NCBI GenBank assembly: GCA_016806645.1
Contig: JACSYO010002128.1
Span: 1,984,434-2,048,433, forward strand
Source of the DNA: Ophiodon elongatus
Taxonomy: Eukaryota; Chordata; Actinopteri; Perciformes; Hexagrammidae
Direction of reading: 5' to 3'
DNA length: 64,000 nt
Shown: in pieces, positions 10,868-22,642 of the stretch
Layout of the letters: the number at the start of each line of letters is the position of its first letter
How positions within the stretch are numbered: position 1 is the first letter of the stretch
Made by a program: the position numbers and the translations under genes
The notes under the pieces: model-generated
What the model was told of the DNA's origin: nothing
Database searches by the model: none
What the model saw: only the letters and a program-made list of their open reading frames with translations

Positions 10868-12335
10868 GTGTGAAAGGTGTGTGCAACGGGAAACATTACC
10901 TCTATAACTCAATTTAGAGTGGGATGTTAAAGTGAATACACAATATGAAAAATGAGCATGCAGTTACAGTTGAAATATGGATGTTCACAGGTACATATAT
11001 TTGTCTGCACGCTGAATCATTTAATCTCACCTCTCAGAGACTGGAAAATCCTTTCACGAGTAAATTTATTCTGTGATTAATCCTGGGACAGTAGAAAAAT
11101 ATTATTCATGAATTTTTCAAATGTTTTAACATTCAATTCAAAGCCAGGAAAAACCTAAGAGATATGCTCGGTAGCTGCACTGAAGAATATTCAAACAGAC
11201 ACATTAGTATTAATGTTAACATTAAGGAACACTGCACCTGCCTCTGATTATATAAGTCTTTAATCACTGAACTTTACATGTTAGTGGTGTAATCTACAGG
11301 CTGTCCATTATATGTAGCAAATAGGAACGCACAAATATATCCCTTTAGTCCATCCGTATATAAAAAATGCAAAAGTTGAACAAATTTAATAGGTAAATAA
11401 AAAAAAGAGAAAACAGCATAGCACCAGCTACCGAGATGTGTATTTCATGTGGAAGTAAGTATCTGTAAAAAGTATATTAAAACAGCAGGGGAAATGGGAA
11501 GATTTAAAGAGCTATATGGGGCTGACAACAGAATCCTGATGTATGTCTTTGCAAATTTCATTAAGGGTAAGAATGGCCTCTGCTAAAGCCCAGAAATATC
11601 ACTGGTGTTTTTTTTAATTTGTCAGGTAATTTGTTACAGTGTGATTGAAGAAACCGCTCTTGTAATTGGAAAGAGTCAATCTATGAGGAAAGAAGGAGCG
11701 AGGACAAATGAGGAGCGAGAGAGATGAAGGTGGAGATGAAGGGGTGGAGCGGAGGAGAAGGTGGGGCAGATAAATTGGACGCAAAAAGCATGTTTAGCCC
11801 CGACACAGACACCAGCAGTGAACTGAGATACAAGAGGACAGAAGAGAGATAAGTGATCAGCAGAAAAGCAATACACAGAGTGAATAAAAGCAGTGCATAA
11901 ATAAACTGAAGCAAATTGTTAACGTATTTTCAGTGTGATGCCTGTCCCTCTGACACTTGCTCCCTATTCTGTTGCGTAAACGTTACTCAGGATGTGTGTG
12001 CATGTGGGTGCTCCACTCATTTCCCAAGGCTGCATGGATGTGGTCAAGACTTTGATAGCTCACAGTCTCTGGGACTTGAAACATTCACAGAAAAGCTGAA
12101 ATCATGTTGGTCTGCCCAGAGCTCAGGCTGGGCGTGGGCAGCGCTGCTCGCTCCGAGTGCTGCAGTACAGCCTGGACAAGTGACTGGACTCCTCTGATGA
12201 ATCACACTCAACCTTTTACAAGACATTTGGGTCACTCGGCCATGTGTGGTTGTGATTAGAACATTATAAAGTGAATATAGCCTCACTGTTGATGTCACAT
12301 ATTCATGCCATTACTTGACAGTGTGTCCATGTGGG
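10865..12335. other. Gene-free stretch, one possible regulatory patch
   Basis: Near 11075-11130 TGATTAATCCTGGG (a TAATCC core as bound by OTX/bicoid-class homeodomains) lies close to ATTCATGAAT. A purine-rich patch spans 11690-11765. The rest shows nothing that I can name. Confidence 0.45.
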
Positions 12336-12339
12336 TCCA

Positions 12340-13845
12340 AAATGATAAGACTACAACGTTATATTATAAAGATTCAGACCGCCCAGCACCTCTGTGTTTC
12401 CTCCCGAATGCAAAGAGGTGAAAAGCAGTTTTAAAGGAAAAATATGGGAGTTGAAAATAATTTTCCATTACTGTCTCAAACTCTGACAAAGTTATATTTT
12501 TGTTGTTTTTGTTTCTGAATTCCTGAGGTAAAATGACAGGTGTTTTGCATCTAATTCTTTCCAAATGCTGTCGTCTGGATGCCACTGATTGTAATCAGAA
12601 GGACTGATGATGCTGGAGGTCTTTTTACTTTCAGTAACTTCAGGGGATCTTTCAACCAGCAGGAGGCTTAAACGGTGAAGTGCTTTAACCAACAATCAGA
12701 CACGGAACAAACACAAACTAACACAGTATACAGCATTCTCGTTTTAAATTTATGATTAGAAAACAGCTGTTGAATAGTCTGAATAAACCAGCAACACGCT
12801 TGCTCTCAGTATAAAAAAATATGTTTGTTTATTTCACGATATCAATTAATTTGAATCACCTGCATAAACATATTTTTGTTCTTTGAATACCTTTCCACCG
12901 CTGTTTCTGGCTTATATTGCTGTAGCTGAATTTCTGCATTAATATGTTTCTGGTGGGCTCTGGTGCAGCTCTGTGGAGACCATAAAGGTAATATAATGCA
13001 TGCATTAAGTATAAGATGGAAGCATTATTGTGAGAGTACTTTATCATTTCAGGTTTTTACAGCTCAAAGGTTGTGCTTAAAATGGCAATTATTTGAATGC
13101 AAAGTGTTATGTATTTTTTTTATGGTGGATGGTATTTTGCATATGTACCTGTTTCAAGCTTTAGGATGCAAATATGTGCATCTATTCAAAGTAAAACAAA
13201 CTGATCCTACGATCACTTACAATATCTTCTATCCTCACACTAGCTCCCACGTAAAATAGTTTATCCAATCCTAATAAAGGGCAACATCTCCACTTGTATT
13301 GAGTCATTTTTTACCCATGATTTATATGAAAATACTACCAGTTTGACAAAAATGTTTTTGGTAATGATAAGTAAGTGCACCTATGAAGCCATTCTGGCAT
13401 TTCACAGCATGTGCATTTCTTTATGGTATTTCATTTGTAAACAATTTGACAGTGTTGGTCAAACCCTCTTCTTAGTGCGATAAGTCAGCTCAACACTGTT
13501 TAAAGGCAATTGTACCCTGGGACAAATAAAATAAACACATAGAAATACTTTTATCAAATAAACCAGAATTTACTGTGATTTTCTGCAGCATTTTTATAAT
13601 AAATCCCACCAAAAGTAATTATATGCTCTACACGTTTAGCATTCCCTTCTTACAATCCAACTTAAATGTTGTCACTTGGCAGAAAAAGGTGACGTTAAGA
13701 CACGTGCAGTCTCGTGGGGGTGTAGACTGATGTACTAACACTCTCACTCACATGCAAACAGACAGTATTTATATATCTCATAGGGCTTAGTAAGAATAGG
13801 TTGTGTCTGTCATTTTAGTGTATGATGCAGCGGTGGCAATGTGAT
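12340..13845. other. Gene-free stretch, nothing recognised
   Basis: AT-rich DNA. Two overlapping minus-strand frames around 12364-12695 (73 and 67 codons) lack recognisable motifs. Confidence 0.5.
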
Positions 13846-13849
13846 ATGT

Positions 13850-14060
13850 TGCTATGGAAACATAGTGGTGCATCTCTTGCTGTGGTGCTCTGCGCATTTC
13901 ATCCCATTCGCCACATTAATAAGCATAATAATGTGGTCGGCAAGAGAGTGTTTTAAAAAGGATCAGATTGCCCCTAAATTAATGTCAGTGTGATCAAAAT
14001 GACAGCATCTATGCAAATTTGAATGAACGTCACCGCTAGTGAAAAATAAAGTCTTAATGC
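13850..14060. promoter_or_regulatory. Candidate conserved non-coding element with octamer
   Basis: Contains a perfect POU octamer ATGCAAAT at 14011-14018, CCACATTAATAAGCATAATAATGTGG (an interrupted inverted repeat, CCACATTA/TAATGTGG, at 13910-13935) and CCCCTAAATTAATG. Conservation is not tested. Confidence 0.35.
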
Positions 14061-14064
14061 ACGG

Positions 14065-14817
14065 TAAAAAAACAAAAACTTTCCACTCATCAGGAGTGTG
14101 TAGAAGCTGTTATTTAGCTGTAGCTCCCATTTTGTCCTTTTCCTTCTCCCCTCCACAGCTTATTGGCCTTGGCCACCCTGTAATGTGTGGTGCCTACACT
14201 GCCACAATTCCTCCTGGCTCTCGGCTGAGTATGTATCGATCGCTTGCTGGTGTGTATTACGCTGAGGGAAGGTGTCAGGGAGAGAGGGAGAGGTGGTGGA
14301 GGAGGGAGGTGAAAGACAGAGAGGGGGTTAGGTGGAGGAAATATCCTGACAGCTCACTCATATGTTCCACAATAACGCCTTCAGAAGTTCTCTAGAAAGG
14401 CTTTGGGCCAGTGCTGCTCTGTGCTCAGTGTTGCCATGTATCTGCACCTGTATCTTCATGTATCTTTCACAATTGTTAATTATTTCATGCAGCCATACAA
14501 ATATGTAAAGAGAATCCTGATAATTAGAGGTCCCCCATTCACTAAATTACACAGCCATTAAGAAAAATGAAAATGAGTATTGTTAATTTCTCTAGTTGCT
14601 CACGCTCTCTAATCCAAACATGGAGATCAGTTTCCCATTTATAATGCAGTGATACTGTGTCAGGCTCTATCCCCACATAGCCCTTCTACTTTCCACTGGC
14701 CTATGATTACAACTGGCTATATATATAGGATAATCAGCGTATGGGACTTCCCTCATTCTCATAAAGGGAAATGAGGCATAGGGATGGTGTAGCCTCAGTA
14801 CAGTGCAGCACAGCCTT

Positions 14818-14818
<1 letters not shown>
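14065..14818. other. Gene-free stretch with a splice-like signal
   Basis: A 25-base pyrimidine-rich run ending in CAG at 14156-14158 is a good-looking splice acceptor, and the frame after it stays open, with a GAG|GTGAAA donor-like site at 14309. The predicted 50 residues match nothing that I know and turn into GA-rich low complexity, so no exon is called. Confidence 0.4.

Positions 14819-14895
<77 letters not shown>
14819..14895 (+). repeat. (CA)n microsatellite, about 76 bp
   Basis: Uninterrupted CA repeat; both strands translate as Thr-His or Cys-Val artefacts. Confidence 0.95.
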
Positions 14896-14896
<1 letters not shown>

Positions 14897-14984
14897 GACA
14901 GTGTGCAGAGTGGGTTAAGAGGGCAGGAATAATGCAAAGAGGTTACAAATGTGGATGTAGGTACTGGTATATCGCATATTATTG

Positions 14985-15172
14985 CCCTGCAAGTGTATTT
15001 CTAGCCCTCTTTTTAGTCATTTGCTTTTATATTTTCAATAGTTTAAATAATTTTGCAAACGTTTATTTTACTATGTGCTTTTCTGATCTTATTTTATGCC
15101 AGTGTAATGACCCAATATCCCCACAGGGATCATTAAAGTTTCATCTAATCTGATTTAATCTAATCTAAAATG
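14985..15172 (+). mobile_element. 3' end of a LINE-type retrotransposon (or SINE sharing its tail)
   Basis: CCCCACAGGGATCATTAAAG followed by TTTCATCTAATCTGATTTAATCTAATCT is the characteristic 3' terminus and short tandem tail of teleost LINEs and of SINEs that borrow their tail. The preceding Cys-poor, T-rich segment (GTGCTTTTCTGATCTTATTTTATGCCAGTGTAATGACC) fits the same family's 3' region. The element is 5'-truncated; the left limit is approximate. Confidence 0.7.
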
Positions 15173-15207
15173 CACAACTAGAGGCTAATGTGTATCCACA
15201 GAGAAAG

Positions 15208-15232
15208 CCCCCCCCCCCCCCCCCCCCCCCCC
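15208..15232 (+). repeat. Poly-C homopolymer, 25 C
   Basis: An uninterrupted run of 25 C on the plus strand, directly preceding a C/T-rich stretch to 15255. Such a long C run is rare and prone to length errors and assembly slippage. Confidence 0.9.
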
Positions 15233-15255
15233 GCCCTCTCCTCTCCTTCCCTTTC

Positions 15256-16160
15256 ACCTGGCACTCACAGCTTCTCCCACAACAGTCCTGGTTCCTCTGG
15301 TGAGCTACAAAAGCATCACTGCAATCAAAGTGAGGAGAGTGTGTGGCCATGAGTATCCCTATGCAGCACATAGCAGACAGGGGAGTCTGATTCATAGTGG
15401 GCCACTCTGCTCTTCATCACTTTAATAAATGGCCCAGGGGACTGGGGAACATTTTGCCTGCTACAGAGGTACTGATCAGAATGGGGACATTTAAGCTCTC
15501 TGTCTCTGCCACTCCTTCTACCTTGCCCACTTCTTTTTGTCTCTTCTTTTCCTTCCTCTCGCTCTCTCTCGCTTCCTTACAGTCTTTCCCGGCCATGTCT
15601 GTCTGGGTGTCTGCCTTAAACAGGATAGATTCTCTTGGTGCTTTAAAGGATGGCTACATCAGAGGGCCAGCTGGCCTCACTCCTTCATCAGCGACACTGA
15701 CCTTCTGCTTGTCACCGCTTAAGCGGCCGTCACATCCACTCCACTGGCTCATCGGCCACTGCCACAGGAAAAAAAAGCTTAAGAGCCACCTTAATCCAAT
15801 ACAGCGTCTGAGAGCAACGTAAACAGTCAGTGTTTTATCTACTGGGGCGGACGCAGTCTGTGTAGGGATGCATGCAGCTGTGTAAAGGGCCAGCGATGAT
15901 AGTTTGGCGGTCAACCTTCCCCTTGGAGTGAGAGTAAAATATATAACTGAACTAATGGAAGTTTAAGATTAAGTCAAAGCACGGCGCTGCATTCATGTAT
16001 ATTTCTGTGTCAATACCGGGTTTTGGTTAAATGAGACACCGTAAAACTATGCATTCAACAAACAATAACTCCTTCATTTTAAAACCTTAAATCATTTCAG
16101 ATATCCATATACAACAAGGCTAGAGAACCTTAATGAAACTTTAACCTTGTGCAATGAAAG
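15256..16160. other. Gene-free stretch, nothing recognised
   Basis: An open plus-strand frame of 141 codons at 15397-15822 and minus-strand shadows lack domains. The region includes a C/T-rich patch around 15520-15590. Confidence 0.45.
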
Positions 16161-16167
16161 CTTCTGT

Positions 16168-16202
16168 AAAAAAAGAAAAAAGAAAAAAGAAAAAGAAAGA
16201 TA
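16168..16202 (+). repeat. A-rich (AAAAAAG)n-like tract
   Basis: Runs of A6, A5 and A3 separated by single G residues. Confidence 0.8.
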
Positions 16203-16379
16203 CTGGCTCTTTAACGACTCCTTCAATTACAGTGCCTGGGCGACCCTGGCTCCTGAACACTTACTGACCTAAAGATGCAGTGACACAAAAAGCTCAAAGA
16301 TAATTAAATATTGATTTTTGTTTTCTAATCCTATATAAAAATTGTCCTGAGACTCCCAGCGGTAGTTTTCACACTCAGT

Positions 16380-16650
16380 AAAAGACGGGGGAAAAGTCTG
16401 GATTGGCGGTTAACCTCTATTTCATGTAGGGGGTGTCTGCGTGGGGTTGATGGGATGGGGTGGGGTGCGATGCCGATACGTTCTTGGCTCCAGCCTTGAA
16501 CCTGGCCCGCACCATTACTCTCCTGCTACTGATGACACTGATCCCCTCTCTAATCTTTCTCCTGGAGCGGACCGTGGCAGGCTGCCTCTACGCAGCATGC
16601 CCGATTGATATTCTCCTCACCCAGCTCCCCCTATGTTGAATTTACACCCC
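16380..16650. promoter_or_regulatory. Candidate CNE with G-quadruplex motif
   Basis: Four G runs at 16443-16446, 16452-16454, 16457-16460 and 16462-16465 with loops of 5, 2 and 1 bases fit the canonical G3N1-7 quadruplex rule. They are followed by a complex, fairly GC-rich stretch (CCTGGAGCGGACCGTGGC, CGATTGATATTC). The enhancer call is composition-based. Confidence 0.3.
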
Positions 16651-16654
16651 CCTC

Positions 16655-17156
16655 CCGATCCACCTTTTTTTTTACTACCCAACCCTGATACCTCGCTCCA
16701 TCTCCTCCTGCACACAGAAGCAGAACTTTGAGGTGACGAGGAGTCTCTTTCAAATGTTGTCTCTTTCTGCTCACACACACTCAGCACACAAAACATTTAA
16801 CAAACTCATTCAAAATTGAGTGCCTTTGGCCGCGCAGTCAGTAGAATTAAAAAGTTAACTACTGGTGATCAATAATGTAAATAAAACACCAGTAGCATTA
16901 AATGACAGTATGAGGTGGAGACATGAAAGCGGATTGCTTCCTTGTGTTAATGCTCAATCAAAGACGTAATACAGGAAGACTATGCCAAATGACAGCGAGC
17001 ACAGGACTGATTCTGAACTACACGGTCAAACGCCATTATTGTGTGTGTGTATTATGATTGTAGGAAATAATAATGTAGTAGCACTCAATCAACACAGAGA
17101 TGTCCACAGCTTATGTTGTGAGAATTGTCTGTAGACATGGAAACAAGAGCAACAAT
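16655..17156. other. Gene-free stretch, nothing recognised
   Basis: T-rich patch at 16663-16674, then unique-looking AT-rich DNA up to a CA array. Confidence 0.5.
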
Positions 17157-17186
17157 ACACACACACACACGCACACACACACACAC

Positions 17187-17260
<74 letters not shown>

Positions 17261-17265
17261 ACACA
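17157..17265 (+). repeat. (CA)n microsatellite with GCAC variants, 109 bp
   Basis: CA repeat with four interspersed GCAC units; purine-pyrimidine alternation is kept throughout. Confidence 0.95.
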
Positions 17266-17279
17266 TAAATGGAGCATGC

Positions 17280-17293
17280 CCTCCAGGGGGCAG
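17280..17293 (+). promoter_or_regulatory. CTCF-like binding motif
   Basis: CCTCCAGGGGGCAG fits the vertebrate CTCF core CCASYAGRKGGCRS at 13 of 14 positions (T instead of A at the third base). It lies 14 bases past a CA array. Occupancy cannot be judged from sequence. Confidence 0.4.
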
Positions 17294-17299
17294 CAGTGA

Positions 17300-18425
17300 C
17301 CAGCCCAGTCTTCTGCTCCACAGTGCCTAGGCATTAACTTTTTATCCCCTCCATCATGTACGCAGACAAACAAACACTCCTCTGGGGTTGTGGGCCAATA
17401 AAAAGTGATCTTATTAGCCCCCCCAGGCTCACTGCAACATCTACCTCCTCCCCTCCTTCCCTCACCCTGTGGAACATACAACACAACCTGCTGTCACCTC
17501 CGCCGCCAACACCCCCACCCACAAACGAACACAAACACACGCCCTCAACTCCTGCAGCACCACCTACACCACCCCATGTGTTCAACGCCTTGCATTCTGA
17601 TCCTCTACTTCATTAAATAACACTCCAGCACTGCCACCATGGCCTTCACTTGCTAAGTGCTCCCCCATCGCCCCTCTTAACCCTGCTCTCCTCCTGCCTG
17701 TAACTGAATGGATAACCCAGTTAAGAGAAAAGGGAGAGAGCAGGGCAAATCCAATCCAGAGATTGAAGTCTCAGCTCCATGCTCGTTAGACACAGGTGGG
17801 TCCGTCAGAAGAGGCTACGGTGGGAACATGTGTGGCTTCTTCCATAATAGATTATGGTAATGCCGTGAATACAGTGAAAAACAGTGTGTCTGGATTTCGG
17901 CCACATAAACACTTCTTAAACATTTCATCGAGTTGAGACATGACATGTTTATTTGTTGTGACATTTTTTTTGTAAAACTCAAGGAGATGTTTATTCAAGG
18001 CAGCGTGCACAAGCACCCTCATGTTTTATTTACAAAGCCGCTGAAGTCGCAATGAACTTATTTGAAAAGTGTCCTGACCAGCACCAAGGTGATTGGGGAT
18101 AAGAGGGTTCCTTTAAAATGTAAAATGCTGGTGTTATTGTGAGACACTGTGGAGCGTCATCCATCATGATTTGTTTAAAATTTAAATAACAGCGTTTAGT
18201 CATTGAGCATTTCATGACATATCTGAACAAATGACCCTGAGCTTTGAGGTTTGTCAAAAAATGTAATTAATTAGCATGTTGAAGTAGCGTTACATTTCTG
18301 TATACATGTGAGTGTTTGTTTTGATCATTTATCATGACAAAAATCATAGCAATCACTGAGCTAGTTTTAAGGGACTTACAATAAAAACAACTACACACGC
18401 CTTAGACACAGACAAGTCAAGTGAC
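17300..18425. other. Gene-free stretch; C-rich then AT-rich
   Basis: 17400-17620 is C-rich with CACC and CTCC words, which opens frames on both strands without meaning. 18230-18300 contains TGTAATTAATTAGCATG, a tandem homeodomain-type core (TAATTAATTA at 18264-18273). Confidence 0.45.
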
Positions 18426-18429
18426 ATGT

Positions 18430-18760
18430 CACATGGATTTAATACAATTCACCTCCACAGCTGCAGCCTGCATGTTGGTTCTATATCCGCGGCAGTCCCA
18501 CCATGGAGGGATAATTCTGTTTGCTACCTGCTGCTGTTATCCGTACCTGAGCTGTCATTATTCCTCTGTTATGCAATGTTTGCTGATGTAATCATTGTAT
18601 CAAAGCACCAGGAAATATTGTATGGCAGTTAAGTAAGAGATTATTCAGGCCACCATGTGTACTGCTTCTCAGCGCTAGAAATAGATTATGGAGTGGGAGG
18701 GAACAGTCTGTTATCTCTGTGAGATCCCAGTTGTTACCAACAATCACAAAAAGAAGATTG
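18430..18760. promoter_or_regulatory. Candidate conserved non-coding element
   Basis: Complex sequence without repeats, containing GGGATAATTCTG, TTATGCAATGTTTG, TGATGTAATCATTG, TATCAAAGC (TCF/LEF-like) and AGCGCTAGAAATAGATTATGG. Confidence 0.3.
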
Positions 18761-18764
18761 TGTC

Positions 18765-19205
18765 ATATACAAGTTTAGTTTGTTTGCTTGTCTTTTTTAA
18801 ATGGGCTCATGGAGATTTCTGTGAGGCAATAGCGATCATAATATATCTCACAAACTTTTAAAATAATTCACTTTTAGGATATCTTAACCTCAGAACTTTA
18901 GAGCCTCGAGACCATACTACACCTCCTTCAATGCCCTTCATTGTATTCAGTTGCGCCTTTAAACCTCTATTCCTCTAACTATTTGTTTTTAGCAAATCTC
19001 TACTGTCAAAGTGTCAAATTTATTGAAAATCATTCCTTTTCTCTTGAAAGTTTATAGAGTCAAATTCATGGCTACTCTCTGTTCCACTAGCTTCTATAGC
19101 TCAATGCAATCTCTCATTCAGCATTTATTTCATCGATCTTCCTGAAAAACTGCAGAGTGTTCCTGGAGTCTACTTTCCATATTCTAAGACAATCAGCATC
19201 CACTG
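18765..19205. other. Gene-free stretch, nothing recognised
   Basis: AT-rich sequence with no frame or repeat that I can name. Confidence 0.5.
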
Positions 19206-19560
19206 TATCACTTCCTATTAGAAGTTAAAACCTTTGTAATTTCTACAAAAGTTAAACAACAATTACTTTGTGAGCACAAAAAGAACTACAGCTCCCATGA
19301 TAATTCACTAGCATGGTACTTACATCATTGTAGTTGGTTGTGTCCATGTCCATTAAACTCACCAATGCTCTCTATTAAAATAATTTTCTTTCTGCTGTCT
19401 GTAATAACAGCAGGACAGAGAGAAGTAAACACTACTTTTTTAGACGTGTGTGAGGTAGCTGCGCCTCTCGACTCTTCCATGGACTCTTCTGTCGAGCCAT
19501 GACGTTTAGCCTGCGATGGTCAAGGGTTAATGGGAAATACTATTAGTTAAAGGCTGCCAT
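19206..19560. mobile_element. Possible decayed DNA transposon fragment
   Basis: AACTACAGCTCCCATGATAA at 19284-19303 resembles the 'CTACAATTCCCATAATGCA' word shared by many teleost DNA transposons, and a comparable word occurs at 27281-27300. The CpG-containing middle (TAGACGTGTGTGAGG, TGTCGAGCCATGACG) also differs from the flanks. No terminal repeats were found. Confidence 0.3.
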
Positions 19561-19564
19561 AAAC

Positions 19565-21165
19565 AATATTCAATAAATATAAGATTAGATGTATTATTTA
19601 TTACCACATTTATGTTAGTTATATAGAGTGAACAGCATATAGTAAACAACACAACATACAGTTGAGAAAGTCTGTGGTCTGAGGCTGGAGTTTTAGTTGT
19701 TTGCGGTATAAATAGCTAACAATCTCAAGGGTCTTTAGGGACCCTTTTTTCACAGAAGTTAGATAGCAGGTAAGTGCAGGTCATGTTATGTTTTCCTGTT
19801 TAGGAATGTCACAATACAGAAAATGCAGGAATGTAAAACATGAATACATTCCGGGGATGAATCTGACATCATATTCATAGAAAATAAACTTCTTAAACAG
19901 TGTCTTACAGTATGAGAGATTCAAAATGTTTCTGTTGTTTGGAAGCTCTCAGTTCTACAGAAAGGCATCTATCTGCACTTCTGTCTCACCATGACCTTGA
20001 GCATGTGCGCCTATTAGAGCAAAAGTCTGGCTGGATCCAAAATGAATTTGTACATGACGGCTCTGTCAAACATCCATACACCTCCTCTACCCCCACCAGC
20101 AGCTCACCCAAAGCCCACAGACGGGCAGGCAGGTGGACGGCACGCGCAGGGGCAGAGTGCTTCTGGAGGGAGTGGGTGGGCGATATTGATTCAATGTCTA
20201 CTGTACTTGGAGAGAGAGGAGGCCAACGGCGCTTTTCTTACAAGGCTAACTCTGGACCAATCTCATCACACATTCTCTCAGGGGACATGAGCATTTTTTC
20301 TTTTTTTTTACCTTCTCTCCCTTTCTTTTCGTCCCGCTCTCTGCGTTATATTCATTCTCTCTTTCATTTTGATTCTGTTAAAGGCAAAAAAAACAAAAAA
20401 AAAACAAGGTCGACAAAGGTTGTCCTCCCAGCAGTCAACAGAGGGAGGAGGGGGGTACAGAAAGCTCTCCAGAAGACAGGCCTGAGAGCTGAGATATCCC
20501 ACAATGCAGCTGATAAGAAAGTGGGCCATATAACCTTTGGTGGGCACGTGACAGGAATGCAGACGGCGGACAGCGTTGTGAAGAGGATGGGGATGGGGAG
20601 GGAAGAAGATGCTGCTGCTACTCCTGCCGCACTTGAAAGATGAAGTCAAAGCCGGGGAAGGAGGGAGGATGAAGAAGGAAGGCAGTGATAAGTGAAAGAA
20701 GATGTTCGGTGCCAGAGAGAGAGAGAGGGAGGGAGGGAGGATGAAAGAGAGATAAAGAGAGGAATTGAGGGGACGGAAGTCCAGGAAAGTGGTGTATGTT
20801 ATGTCTCACTGAAAAGCAAAATAGCCAATTGGCTTTGCTTGACTCAAAATACTAGAACTGGAATAAGCTAAGCAGACAAGAAGCAAGAAAAAAATACTAC
20901 TTGAAAAATTATTGGACTTTTTTTAGTTGTATTGAGATAACATTTCTGCTCATGTCTGATTTTAAACTCAAATGAAATTTATATTTAGCAAAATATTTTT
21001 TTCTGGTCTCACTGTCTAGATAACAATTTTTAAATAGACTACTTTGTCAGCCAGTCAAAGCATCTTTTCTTAAATCATTATTTCACATCTTTCACTTTGC
21101 AAAACATTTTTTAGAATGGCTGAATTAAATTAATACATTCTGTTGCTTTTTCCAAAGGCATCACT
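19565..21165. other. Gene-free stretch with the longest non-repeat open frame
   Basis: A plus-strand frame runs from 19900 (GTG; first ATG at 19912) to 20643, about 244 codons. It passes through an A-rich run (20385-20405) read as Lys-rich residues, shows no domain or splice context, and is judged a chance frame. A GA-rich patch at 20715-20765 follows. Confidence 0.45.
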
Positions 21166-21169
21166 GGGA

Positions 21170-21480
21170 ATATATCCATATCCATAATGCTACGTTCAGC
21201 AGCTCCCTTCCCAGCCGCATGCTAACACATATCAGCATGATTTGCTCCAACGCGGGAATAATTGACCCTGAACAATTATTACAATGAGCGCTCTCATTTT
21301 TCTTCTCCTCAGCTTCCCTCGGCCGTGCGCAGTCCCCTCAGTCTCTAAACTGAGGAGTTGCTGTGGCGCAGCAGAATCCTGGCAAAGACACCTCACAAAT
21401 GAAGTTCTCCTCTCCATCTCAGGAGACTCCGTCGCCATTTGTTTTCATTATTTTGACAACCCTTTTTAAAGGAGCTCTCC
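21170..21480. promoter_or_regulatory. Candidate conserved non-coding element
   Basis: Contains AATAATTGACCCTG, GAACAATTATTACAATGAG (two SOX-like ACAAT cores) and a small hairpin, CCTCAGT/ACTGAGG, at about 21334-21353. The segment has several CpGs and no simple repeats. Confidence 0.35.
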
Positions 21481-21484
21481 TCTT

Positions 21485-22640
21485 CAGCCTGCCTTCGCCC
21501 CTCTCCCTAACGCTCCGTCTGTGCCCCCATTCCCCCTCCACCCCCCATTTATTTGGAGCTCATCCCGAGTGAGGTGCAGCGATGTGTTTCAGTCACAGCT
21601 CTCTGCCTCAGAAGACACAAGGAGGGGGTGGGAGGGGATGAAGAGAGGCACTCCCTCACCTAGATAAATAGACACCTCCTATCTCTCTCTTCCCCTTCTC
21701 TCAATCTCTTTGCAGTGAGTCCTGATAGGTTCTGAATTAGTCCAGACTGGGTTGTGTCAAATCTCCAGCTCTGTTTCTGATCCTGTTGCAGCTTTTAGCA
21801 CTCGAAAAATATCGTCACGAAGCTCAAAGCACGTCTTCATACAGGGAGTGAATGGAGGAAAACTTATTTCTTCCATTTCCCCCTCGCTACATGCTCATTA
21901 TTTACTCTACAGGAAATGTCTCTATCCTGCTGGAGGTCATACCATTACCGATAAATTGAGAATATGTTAATCATCATTCCCATGAATATGCAATGCAGGT
22001 CATATTATTCAATATAACCATTACCTTAATTGTACTGTAATCAATGCTAAATTGTCCTTCTCTTTGTGTGTGTGGGTGCAATGAGAAAAGCAGCTGAAAG
22101 GGTGGAAAATACAAGCGATTGAATCTGTGAACTGAAACAAAGCAATGCCCTGTTGCACATTCCCAGACGTGTTCATGTTCAAGCCAACGTTTTCTTGTCA
22201 GTCCCTAAAGTGAGGTACCAAAGTATCTTAAACAGACTGATTTGTATATTCCTGAAACAAGGACCTCCAACATCAACACTTCCTGAAGGGTAAACAAATT
22301 GTCCTTTCTCTCATCTGATTTCACCTCCACTGTGTTATGCGTTCTGTTTCAAAGCTGGTCTTGATTTGTCTTTGGTTTCAGCCCTGCTTTACTACCACAC
22401 TAACAGAGCGATACATGAACTCAAAAGGAGAAGTTTAAATCTTGTGGGAGAACAGGCTGTTCACACATCTGGCTTGCTATACAAACCAGCAAATACTTTT
22501 TTCTAGCATGCGTTTGGGTGGAGTTTTACATGTAGGAGTGCCACAGTGTTCAGACAAAGGAAAGCAATTGGACGTTGAAGTTATTCACTTCTTTTTAACA
22601 ACTCACCTGACCTACATTTTCTGAATCTTAATGAATCTCA
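21485..22640. other. Gene-free stretch, nothing recognised
   Basis: C/T-rich from 21480 to 21550 and 21680-21712, otherwise AT-rich. No gene or RNA recognised. Confidence 0.5.
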
Positions 22641-22642
22641 AG

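Noticed and set aside
19900..20643. About 244-codon plus-strand open frame, the longest outside simple repeats
   Set aside because: It begins on GTG (first ATG 12 bases later), reads through an A-rich run as lysines, has no recognisable domain and no splice context. A frame of this length can occur by chance in 64 kb searched in six frames.
20308..20649. Minus-strand frame of 113 codons
   Set aside because: Mirror of the plus-strand frame over the same low-complexity DNA.
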